5,904 nucleotides of DNA. Source: Opitutia bacterium UBA7441 (GTDB taxonomy: Bacteria > Verrucomicrobiota > Verrucomicrobiia > Opitutales > Coraliomargaritaceae). Each line of letters begins with the position of its first letter. Position 1 is the first letter of the stretch. This document shows positions 1-5,237 of this stretch, piece by piece. The stretch is from positions 1-5,904 of the forward strand of contig DLQD01000034.1 of NCBI GenBank assembly GCA_002480015.1, in the 5' to 3' direction. The notes below the pieces were generated by a model, which saw only the letters and a program-made list of their open reading frames with translations, was not told where the DNA came from and searched no databases. Both the position numbers and the translations under genes were made by a program.

Positions 1-138
1 GAAGACGGTCAGCTCGACCAGTTTTATCTTCTTACGCTTGGCCTGCTTCTCGTAAGATTTTAGCTTGGCAAGTCTCTGACCTTCAGCAAAACCGCGTTTC
101 TTTTTTGTCGGGGTCGTCTTTGAGTTGAGTAAGGCCAT
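1..138 (-). CDS. N-terminal part of an unrecognised lysine-rich protein (cut by window edge)
   Basis: Reading the minus strand from the ATG at 138-136 gives 46 codons without a stop before the window edge, so only the N-terminus is visible. It begins MALLNSKTTPTKKKRGFAEG and continues with a strongly basic stretch rich in Lys (AKLKSYEKQAKRKKIKL) before turning more hydrophobic (VELTVF). There is no signal peptide or membrane segment in the visible part. The ATG is the first start after an in-frame TGA about 54 bases upstream, and no Shine-Dalgarno precedes it. The gene is divergent from rpmH. I do not recognise the family. A basic, possibly nucleic-acid- or ribosome-binding N-terminus fits the composition, but that is only a guess, and a chance ORF cannot be fully excluded. 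Confidence 0.55.
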   Translation of the reverse strand, partial: MALLNSKTTPTKKKRGFAEGQRLAKLKSYEKQAKRKKIKLVELTVF

Positions 139-293
139 ATAATCTATCTTGGGTGGGGTCTCGTTAGTGTGTATTTTTCTGAGTCAATCCAAGGATGCAA
201 GTTATTGGAGTGTTTAGAAGGCTTTTGACTGATTTTTACCTTTTGCAGTCCTCTGTGCACTGTTAAAGAGAGAGAATTCTCGGTTTTCGCGCC

Positions 294-322
294 TTGACAG
301 GGGCAGAGGCAAGGGTTTTTCT
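294..322 (+). promoter_or_regulatory. Possible promoter for the rpmH operon
   Basis: A perfect -35 consensus, TTGACA, lies at 294-299. Seventeen bases further on is only a weak -10 match (TTTTCT, 317-322, 3 of 6). This would give a leader of roughly 25 bases before the rpmH ATG at 354. The position is sensible, because it sits in the divergent non-coding region upstream of the operon, but the poor -10 makes the call weak. The rest of 139-353 shows a 10-bp palindrome GAGAATTCTC (272-281) and no recognisable DnaA boxes. Confidence 0.25.
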
Positions 323-353
323 CAGCCGCTTTTCATCTTTAGACCCTTTTTTT

Positions 354-488
354 ATGAAACCAACATATCGCCCTTCCAAGCTCCGCCGCGCACGCAAGTT
401 CGGCTTCCGCGCCCGTAACTCCACACACTCCGGCCGCAAGGTTCTGGCTGCGCGTCGCGCTAAAGGTCGCCATCGTCTGGCTGCCTAG
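354..488 (+). CDS. rpmH: Large ribosomal subunit protein bL34
   Basis: Encodes 44 residues, the normal length for L34, a small very basic protein of the 50S subunit that packs against 23S rRNA. The family pattern is plain: the N-terminal MKPTYRPSKLRRARKFGFRA, then the GRKVLAARRAKGRHRL signature near the C-terminus. The reading frame stays open upstream to a TTG at 294, but the ATG at 354 gives exactly the family N-terminus (M-K-x-T-Y-x-P-S), so the longer version is rejected. No Shine-Dalgarno is visible; the ATG follows a T-rich run. It is the first gene of the conserved rpmH-rnpA-yidD-yidC cluster, 73 bp before rnpA. In many bacteria this cluster lies near dnaA/oriC, but no origin elements are visible here. 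Confidence 0.97.
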   Translation: MKPTYRPSKLRRARKFGFRARNSTHSGRKVLAARRAKGRHRLAA

Positions 489-501
489 TGGGCCGTAATC
501 G

Positions 502-541
502 CTACTTGGCTCTACTTGGCTCTAATCGGCTCTAATCGTCG
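502..541 (+). repeat. Four tandem 10-bp repeats between rpmH and rnpA
   Basis: Four head-to-tail 10-base units lie back to back: CTACTTGGCT (502-511), CTACTTGGCT (512-521), CTAATCGGCT (522-531) and CTAATCGTCG (532-541). The first two are identical; the third differs at three positions and the last is more degenerate. A related TAATCG also occurs at 496-501, just out of register. The array fills most of the 73-bp rpmH-rnpA gap and ends 20 bases before the rnpA start. The unit length is not a multiple of three and the array is outside both genes. It could be simple slippage-derived sequence or a spaced binding site (10 bp is about one helical turn). Confidence 0.85.
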
Positions 542-561
542 CAGACGTTTCTATCGAGGCC

Positions 562-933
562 ATGGGGATCCCGGCTTCAACACGTTTACGCAAGCCTCGC
601 GAATTTCAAGCAGTCCGCAGTATGGGGTATCGTATCCACTGCGGATCTTTCATTTTTCAATGTCGAGTGGCATCGGTAGGTGGCGCTCCCCGTCTGGGCG
701 TGGTCGCCAGTCGCCGAGTTGGTAATGCGGTCAAGCGTAACTATGGCAAGCGTGTCTTCCGTGAATTATTTCGTAAACACACCTCCGAACTGCCTGAGGG
801 GAGCGAACTCGTCGTTGTGCTGCGCAGCGGTTTCGACCGCTCCGGTTTTGAAGACTTGGAAGCGCGCCTCCTCCGTGCCTGTCGCACGCTCCGTAGGCTG
901 CACGAAGCCGGCGAGCTGAAATCCTCCGAGTAA
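562..933 (+). CDS. rnpA: Ribonuclease P protein component
   Basis: Encodes a 123-residue basic protein, the usual size for RnpA, which binds the RNase P RNA and helps it remove the 5' leader from precursor tRNAs. Visible marks are the N-terminal RLRKPREFQAV stretch (residues 8-18), which matches the family start, and the RNR motif at residues 51-71 (RRVGNAVKRN followed by K-R-x-x-R-E-L-F-R), which contacts the RNA. The ATG at 562 is the first start after an in-frame TAA at 523-525. A GAGG at 556-559 is only two bases from it, too close to be a good ribosome binding site. The stop codon TAA shares its last A with the ATG of yidD, indicating translational coupling. The C-terminal tail after about residue 115 is not conserved. 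Confidence 0.95.
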   Translation: MGIPASTRLRKPREFQAVRSMGYRIHCGSFIFQCRVASVGGAPRLGVVASRRVGNAVKRNYGKRVFRELFRKHTSELPEGSELVVVLRSGFDRSGFEDLEARLLRACRTLRRLHEAGELKSSE

Positions 934-1274
934 TGTCGATACCTTTCCAATCGAGCCCCGCGTCGCCGCCGCCCCGTCCTTCCTGCTTGTCGCGTTTTGC
1001 TGCCTTACTCATACGTGTGTACCAACTCTTTGTTTCGCCCCTTAAGCAGATTTTGTTCGGCACTTCCTGCGCTTGCCGTTTTCAACCTACGTGCTCCTGC
1101 TACACCCGTGAAGCACTCTTACGGCACGGTTTTTTTCTTGGCGTATGGCTGGGCTTGTGCCGAATTCTACGCTGCCATCCTTGGCACCCGGGCGGATTTG
1201 ATCCCGTTCCGGACTTGAAAAACGAGCCAAGGCACGACATCTCACCTCCTTTCAAGACTCATTTAGATGGATAA
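933..1274 (+). CDS. yidD: Membrane protein insertion efficiency factor YidD
   Basis: Encodes 113 residues of the YidD family, small inner-membrane-associated proteins that assist YidC-dependent insertion of membrane proteins. The core is unmistakable: LLIRVYQLFVSPL (residues 25-37), the Cys-rich C-x-C-R-F-Q-P-T-C-S-C-Y segment (46-57), EALLRHGFFLG (60-70) and the signature RCHPWHPGGFDPVP (80-93). Family members are often about 70-90 residues; here there is an N-terminal extension of about 20 residues with a PPP run and a polar tail of about 20 residues after DPVP. The ATG at 933 overlaps the rnpA stop; a TTG at 987 is a possible shorter start. The 3' end overlaps yidC by 8 bp, so the three genes are probably translated in a coupled way. 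Confidence 0.95.
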   Translation: MSIPFQSSPASPPPRPSCLSRFAALLIRVYQLFVSPLKQILFGTSCACRFQPTCSCYTREALLRHGFFLGVWLGLCRILRCHPWHPGGFDPVPDLKNEPRHDISPPFKTHLDG

Positions 1275-3096
1275 AAAGAACACAATTTTAGGCGTTGTTT
1301 TCATTGCAGCCGGTATCGGCTTCATGTTTTGGCAGAGCCAGCAAATCGAAACGCAGCGTTTGGAGCAACTCCAACAGGCAGCAAGGCTGGAAGCGCCCGC
1401 CGGGGAGTCGACCACGCCAGCCGATGCTGCATTGACTGCACCCGGGGAGAGTGGGCCTGCAGGGGCCGTCGAGGCCGCTGCTGTGAGCGACCTATTCAAG
1501 GATGCCGAAATCGCAGAATCAGTGACTTCGGCCGCGCCTCTGACTGAGGAGACGATTGTGGTGCTGACCAATGAATATATCGAGGCCGCCTTCACCACCC
1601 GCGGGGGTGCCATCCGCACGGTGAGTTTTCTTAAGACGAAGCGCGGTGAGCGCGACGATTACGTTTTTAATCAGGATGGCCTTCTGCCCGCTCTGAGCCT
1701 CAGTTACAGCGCATCCGACGGGCAGGTGCGCGAATTCGCGCTTGATTACCGGATCGAAGCGCAGACAGACGACTCAGTCACTTTTGCCTTTGTCACGGCA
1801 GAAGGTATGGTCATCCGCCGCAGTTATCGCATCGCGCCGAGTGGTTCGGCAGCCGAGCCTTACATGATTGAGCACAGCACGGCGATTGAAAATGGCTCGA
1901 CCGCGGCCAAGCGCCTGGAGACCGTCTATTTCAATCTCGGCACCGCGCGCCGGATCACGGATGATCAAGTGGGTGCGAACTACCTGAATGTCGGCTACTT
2001 TGACGGTGAGGATGCAGAGTTTATTCCGCTGAAGAAGTTAACCGGCAGCAAAGGCTTTCTAGGTATGGGCGCGAGTGCACCGACTGACAAAATCGCCAAG
2101 GCGGCACGCATCGAGTGGGCCTCGGTTAAGAACCAGTTTTTCGCCAGTGTGCTCTATTCGGCGGATCGCCCAGCAAGTGATTTATATGTCTATCCGGTCG
2201 AGGTTTCAGCAGCAGGGCATCCGGGGATTTCGGGCAGCGCCGGCTATGATATCGGCACCCTGGCCGCAGGCGAGACGAAGGCTTTGGACTTCCAGCTCTA
2301 CGTCGGCCCGAAAGAGTTTAAGCGCTTGCAGGCGCTCGGCAACAACCAGGATCTGGTCATGCAGTTCGGCTTCCTTGGCTTCTTTAGTAAGCTACTGCTG
2401 GCCTTCATGTATGCGATCCACTCCATGGTGCCCAGTTGGGGCTGGTCGATCGTGATTATGACGATCTGCATCAAACTTCTCTTTTGGCCCCTGACCGCAA
2501 AGGCTAGCCGCTCTCAGAAGCGTATGTCGAAAATCCAGGGCCCCATGGCTGAGCTTAAAGAGAAGTATAAGGACAACCCGCAGAAAATGCAGCAAGAGAC
2601 CCTTAAGCTTTTTAAAGAGTATCAGGTCAATCCTGTCGCCGGCTGCCTTCCGATGCTTATTCAGATGCCGATTTTCCTCGGCCTTTTCTATATGCTGCGC
2701 ACGGCATCGGAGCTCCGCCACGAGCCCTTTCTCTGGGTGTCGGATCTCTCTATGCCGGACACGCTGACGGAAGTCGGTGGTTTTCCGATCAACATCCTGC
2801 CGATGATTATGGGGGTCACTATGTTCCTGCAAATGGGTATGATGCCCGTTTCGCCTACGGCGGATCCGATGCAGCAGAAAATCTTTAAGTTCCTGCCCTT
2901 CATCTTTCTGGTCTTTCTCTACAACTTTTCCTCGGGTCTTGTTCTCTACTGGACCGTTCAGAATATTCTGACCATCGTGCAGCAGAAGATCATTAACAGT
3001 CGTCCGGATGAACCGCTCAAACCAGTCGCTGCCAAGGTAGCTGAAAAGCCAAAAGGCAAGGGCGGCGCACCACGCACCAAAGCAAAGCGCAAGTAA
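1267..3096 (+). CDS. yidC: Membrane protein insertase YidC
   Basis: Encodes a 609-residue YidC/Oxa1/Alb3 insertase, which inserts and folds inner-membrane proteins alone or with SecYEG. The layout is that of the long Gram-negative form: an N-terminal membrane anchor (about residues 6-22, NTILGVVFIAAGIGFMFW), an Ala/Glu-rich linker (about 30-95), a beta-rich periplasmic domain (about 95-350), then the conserved insertase core. The core has membrane segments near 368-388 and 391-410, a basic cytoplasmic hairpin (about 411-450), the signature VNPVAGCLPMLIQMPIFLGL (454-473) and further segments near 508-525 and 540-575. Lys403 (in TICIKLLFWPLT) appears to align with the functional groove Arg366 of E. 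coli YidC. The C-terminal tail is basic (KPKGKGG...KAKRK), a feature often linked to ribosome contact. The start overlaps the end of yidD and no Shine-Dalgarno is present. Confidence 0.98.
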   Translation: MDKKNTILGVVFIAAGIGFMFWQSQQIETQRLEQLQQAARLEAPAGESTTPADAALTAPGESGPAGAVEAAAVSDLFKDAEIAESVTSAAPLTEETIVVLTNEYIEAAFTTRGGAIRTVSFLKTKRGERDDYVFNQDGLLPALSLSYSASDGQVREFALDYRIEAQTDDSVTFAFVTAEGMVIRRSYRIAPSGSAAEPYMIEHSTAIENGSTAAKRLETVYFNLGTARRITDDQVGANYLNVGYFDGEDAEFIPLKKLTGSKGFLGMGASAPTDKIAKAARIEWASVKNQFFASVLYSADRPASDLYVYPVEVSAAGHPGISGSAGYDIGTLAAGETKALDFQLYVGPKEFKRLQALGNNQDLVMQFGFLGFFSKLLLAFMYAIHSMVPSWGWSIVIMTICIKLLFWPLTAKASRSQKRMSKIQGPMAELKEKYKDNPQKMQQETLKLFKEYQVNPVAGCLPMLIQMPIFLGLFYMLRTASELRHEPFLWVSDLSMPDTLTEVGGFPINILPMIMGVTMFLQMGMMPVSPTADPMQQKIFKFLPFIFLVFLYNFSSGLVLYWTVQNILTIVQQKIINSRPDEPLKPVAAKVAEKPKGKGGAPRTKAKRK

Positions 3097-3146
3097 GGCT
3101 GTCTTTTCCCTATCACCTAGAATCTAATTTTAACGTCACATAAAAT

Positions 3147-3899
3147 ATGTCAGGACATAGTAAATGGGCCACCATCAAACGAGCCAAGGGCGCGGCAGAT
3201 GCCAAGCGTGGTAAGATCTTTAGCGTCTTGAGTAAAGACCTGACGCTTGCGGCGCGCGATGGCGGCGGCGACCCTAACTTTAATCCCCGTCTGCGCACGG
3301 TCATTGCGAAAGCCAAGGCGGCGAACATGCCCGCCGACAACGTCGACCGTGCAATCAAAAAAGGCACGGGTGAGCTCCCCGGGGTTACCTACGAAGAGCT
3401 GCTCTACGAAGGCTATGGCGCCGGTGGCGTCGGTATTATTGTCGAAATCACTACGGATAACAAAAACCGCTCCGCTTCAGAAGTGCGCAGCACAATGAGT
3501 AAAAACGGCGGTAACCTCGCTGGTGTCGGCGCGGTCGCCTTTCAGTTCGACCGGAAAGGGCAGTTTATCATCGATGCGAAGCAAAGCGATGAAGAGACCC
3601 TGATGGACATCGTCCTCGAAGCGGGCGCCGAAGATATCAAGAATGAGGGCGACCACTTCGAAGTGGTGTGCCCCATGAGCGAGTATGATGCCGTCTCCCA
3701 AGCGCTCAGCGATAAGGAGATCGAGACGGAATCCTCCGAGTTGGCCTACATTCCCAATATCCTCGTGCCGATCCAAGATAAAGACACCGCGCGTAAGGTG
3801 CTCCATCTGATCGAGAAGCTCGACGATCTCGAGGATGTCAAAGCCGTCCACCATAACATGGAGCTCACTGACGATTTGTTCGGCGACGAAGATGCGTAG
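3147..3899 (+). CDS. yebC: YebC/PmpR/TACO1 family protein
   Basis: Encodes 250 residues, the standard length of the YebC family. The hallmark N-terminus MSGHSKWATIKRAKGAADAK is intact, followed by RGKIFSVLSKDL, the NMPADNVDRAIKKGTG segment (60-74), EGYGAGGVGIIVEITTDNKN (88-107) and the AEVRS-like SEVRSTMSKNGGNLAG (111-126). The acidic C-terminal part (IEKLDDLEDVKAVHHNMEL) is also typical. Members have been described as transcriptional regulators and, more recently, as ribosome-associated factors that help translation through difficult sequences such as proline runs; the mitochondrial relative TACO1 is a translational activator. Which role applies here cannot be read from sequence. The gene starts 50 bp after yidC with no terminator between, so it may be co-transcribed. 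The ATG follows an A-rich stretch without a Shine-Dalgarno. Confidence 0.97.
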   Translation: MSGHSKWATIKRAKGAADAKRGKIFSVLSKDLTLAARDGGGDPNFNPRLRTVIAKAKAANMPADNVDRAIKKGTGELPGVTYEELLYEGYGAGGVGIIVEITTDNKNRSASEVRSTMSKNGGNLAGVGAVAFQFDRKGQFIIDAKQSDEETLMDIVLEAGAEDIKNEGDHFEVVCPMSEYDAVSQALSDKEIETESSELAYIPNILVPIQDKDTARKVLHLIEKLDDLEDVKAVHHNMELTDDLFGDEDA

Positions 3900-3941
3900 G
3901 CTGCGCTGTCAGGTGCCATTTTAAAGACGGGGTCAGGCGGC

Positions 3942-3983
3942 CACCTAAAGGAAGCCGCATACGTAGGTCCGCTCCTTTAGGTG
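3942..3983. repeat. Inverted repeat with 11-bp perfect arms, downstream of yebC
   Basis: CACCTAAAGGA (3942-3952) and TCCTTTAGGTG (3973-3983) are exact reverse complements separated by 20 bases. A competing shorter hairpin is possible between GCGGC (3937-3941) and GCCGC (3954-3958). Directly downstream, CGGGA (3984-3988) can pair with TTCCG (3993-3997) around a CGCG loop with one G-U pair, and GCAA/TTGC (3998-4001/4005-4008) can form a small stem. No T-run follows, so this is not a standard intrinsic terminator. It may be a 3' mRNA structure, a factor-dependent stop, or a dispersed repeat element. The remainder of 3900-4131 contains no convincing gene. Confidence 0.8.
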
Positions 3984-4063
3984 CGGGACGCGTTCCGGCA
4001 ACTGTTGCGCTTTGTGTCTCCCTCCGTGGATTTAATGCCATGCGCTACGGAATTCTTAAAAAC

Positions 4064-4076
4064 CACTTGCCAAGTG
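4064..4076. promoter_or_regulatory. Short perfect dyad upstream of the lipoprotein gene
   Basis: CACTTG (4064-4069) and CAAGTG (4071-4076) are perfect reverse complements around a single C. The one-base centre makes it a poor RNA hairpin and more like a site for a dimeric DNA-binding protein. It ends 55 bases before the lipoprotein ATG. TTGCCA (4067-4072) inside it resembles a -35 element, but the nearest AT-rich -10-like sequences (TATTAA 4095-4100, TATTAT 4103-4108) are too far away for normal spacing. An operator role is therefore only a suggestion. Confidence 0.3.
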
Positions 4077-4131
4077 CATCCAGTCCGCTCAGTCTATTAA
4101 ACTATTATCTCAACTAACCCCTCATATTATA

Positions 4132-4386
4132 ATGCGCATACAACGTCTAGCCCTTCTTTCTTTTTCACTTGCCGCCTTAGTCTTTACTGGTTGCGACGGT
4201 GGCTCCGCACAGATGGGGCCTAAAGAAGCGAATCTCCTCGGTCTGGCCAAGGTAGAAAAAGCAGCCTACTCGCCCAGCGGCCCTACGACATTTGCCCTGA
4301 GTTCTGATGAGCTCTACACGCGTAAGAACTTTCAAGGCGGCAAGGCCACTTTGCTCTGGGGGCTTATCACGCTGAAGGATTATTAG
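4132..4386 (+). CDS. Small predicted lipoprotein of unknown function
   Basis: Encodes 84 residues. The N-terminus is a classic lipoprotein signal peptide: a basic start (MRIQR), a hydrophobic core (LALLSFSLAALVF) and a TGC cleavage site, with Cys21 as the predicted lipidated residue (the Phe at -3 is a little unusual for a lipobox). The mature part would be only 64 residues, beginning C-D-G-G-S and ending with FALSSDELYTRKNFQGGKA, then TLLWGLITLKDY. There is no further membrane segment. The Asp at position +2 is, in enterobacteria, an inner-membrane retention signal; whether it works that way here is unknown. I do not recognise the family. The gene stands alone between a structured non-coding region and a strong terminator, so it is probably a single-gene unit. 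No Shine-Dalgarno precedes the ATG. Confidence 0.85.
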   Translation: MRIQRLALLSFSLAALVFTGCDGGSAQMGPKEANLLGLAKVEKAAYSPSGPTTFALSSDELYTRKNFQGGKATLLWGLITLKDY

Positions 4387-4426
4387 TCCTTTATTTGAAT
4401 CAATTTCCTTCAAACCGCTCCGAACG

Positions 4427-4453
4427 AACCGCCCACAATGGGGCGGTTTTTTT
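4427..4453 (+). terminator. Rho-independent terminator after the lipoprotein gene
   Basis: AACCGCCC (4427-4434) pairs perfectly with GGGCGGTT (4441-4448) around the six-base loop ACAATG, and the run of seven Ts (4447-4453) completes the signal. It lies 40 bases after the lipoprotein stop and works only for plus-strand transcription, as the other strand lacks a following T-run. Its position also argues against any exonuclease start upstream of it. Confidence 0.92.
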
Positions 4454-4481
4454 GGCTCCATGTGTCACCGCGTGCGTCGGT

Positions 4482-4510
4482 TTGAATCATTCTTACGAAT
4501 GCAATATGCT
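4482..4510 (+). promoter_or_regulatory. Candidate promoter for the exonuclease-fmt unit
   Basis: TTGAAT (4482-4487) and TATGCT (4505-4510) each match the sigma-70 consensus at four of six positions with an ideal 17-base spacer. They sit just after the terminator, where a new promoter is expected. Transcription would begin near 4517, which is past the ATG at 4506 and before the ATG at 4563, and so supports the later start for the exonuclease. Vegetative promoter sequences in this lineage are not known to me, so the call is tentative. Confidence 0.35.
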
Positions 4511-4562
4511 CGAATTCCGTGTTCGACCTAGCGCCTGCCTTTCTCAATCTAGACTGCAAAGT

Positions 4563-5222
4563 ATGTTTGAGATCCCCATCCACGTCATTGATTTTGAGGG
4601 CAGCCGCCAGAGCGGGGTGGTCGAGTATGGTTATGTGACCTTGGCTCAGGGCGAGATCGTGGACGCGCAGACGCGCATCTGCGCACCCGTTGGCACGATT
4701 AGCGACATGGACCGTGGGCAGCATGGTATTTCGGAGTTGCGTGCCTTAAAGGAAGCACCCTTTACCGCCGAGTGGTCGCTCTTTGCCAAGCTGCGTGAAA
4801 CCGGCGCTTTGTGTGCGCACAACGCGTCGGTCGAAGAAGGCTTCCTGCGGGCGGTCTGGCCCTGCCCACGCACTTCGCCTGATTTTTCCGAACCGGGCTT
4901 AAGCACCGCTTCTTGGGGACCGTGGTTGGACACGCTACAGATTTACCGCCGACTCTACCCTGACTTGCCAAGCCATAAGCTGCAAAATTTGATCGAGTGC
5001 TTCGACTTACAAGTCGCACTCGACCAGCAAGCTGCCACACTGTGTCCGCCAGAGCGCAGCCATTACCACTGCGCTCTCTATGACGCGCTGGCCTCGGCGC
5101 TGCTGCTCCAGCACTTGACTGAGGCGCCTGGTCTAGGGGAGGCGAGTCTGCGTTGGCTCTTTCTGCAAAGCGCCCCCTCCGATGCGGCCCGCGCGGCCAT
5201 GGGCCAACAAGAATTCTTTTAA
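4563..5222 (+). CDS. DEDDh-type 3'-5' exonuclease (DnaQ/RNase T superfamily)
   Basis: Encodes 219 residues from the ATG at 4563. It has the exonuclease fold of the DnaQ superfamily, which removes nucleotides from 3' ends using two metal ions. Exo I is at the N-terminus (HVIDFEGS; Asp10 and Glu12), Exo II is AHNASVEEGFL (about 85-95), and Exo III is HCALYDALAS with His169 and Asp174 in the spacing of the DEDDh subtype. The stretch LDTLQIYRRLYPDLPSHKLQNL (about 123-144) is also typical. In Exo II the usual metal-binding Asp appears replaced by Glu91. The frame is open back to a TTG at 4395 and an ATG at 4506, but the first precedes the terminator, and neither extension resembles the family. The substrate (proofreading, repair or RNA trimming) cannot be decided. 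fmt follows after 15 bp, probably in the same operon. Confidence 0.88.
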   Translation: MFEIPIHVIDFEGSRQSGVVEYGYVTLAQGEIVDAQTRICAPVGTISDMDRGQHGISELRALKEAPFTAEWSLFAKLRETGALCAHNASVEEGFLRAVWPCPRTSPDFSEPGLSTASWGPWLDTLQIYRRLYPDLPSHKLQNLIECFDLQVALDQQAATLCPPERSHYHCALYDALASALLLQHLTEAPGLGEASLRWLFLQSAPSDAARAAMGQQEFF

Positions 5223-5237
5223 CAGTTGTATCCAGCT

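Noticed and set aside
294..353. N-terminal extension of L34 from TTG 294
   Set aside because: The L34 family begins at the M-K-x-T-Y-x-P-S sequence encoded from 354; the extra 20 residues have no family counterpart.
139..353. Possible replication origin next to rpmH
   Set aside because: No DnaA boxes (TTATCCACA-like) or AT-rich unwinding repeats are visible, and dnaA is not in the window.
2392..2832. 146-residue minus-strand ORF inside yidC, and similar antisense ORFs in rnpA, yebC and the exonuclease gene
   Set aside because: They lie opposite clearly conserved coding sequence, lack family features, and are expected from GC-rich codon use.
3937..3983. Pseudoknot formed by GCGGC (3937-3941) with the hairpin loop GCCGC (3954-3958)
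   Set aside because: There would be no linker to cross an 11-bp stem, which is sterically unlikely; the two pairings are better seen as alternatives.
4035..4100. 21-codon ORF upstream of the lipoprotein gene, considered as a leader peptide
   Set aside because: It has no ribosome binding site, no run of regulatory codons and no attenuator-like structure after it.
4395..4562. Longer exonuclease starting at TTG 4395 or ATG 4506
   Set aside because: The 4395 start lies before the intrinsic terminator at 4427-4453, the added residues look like translated non-coding DNA, and the ATG at 4506 falls within the candidate -10 element. The ATG at 4563 leads directly into the Exo I motif.
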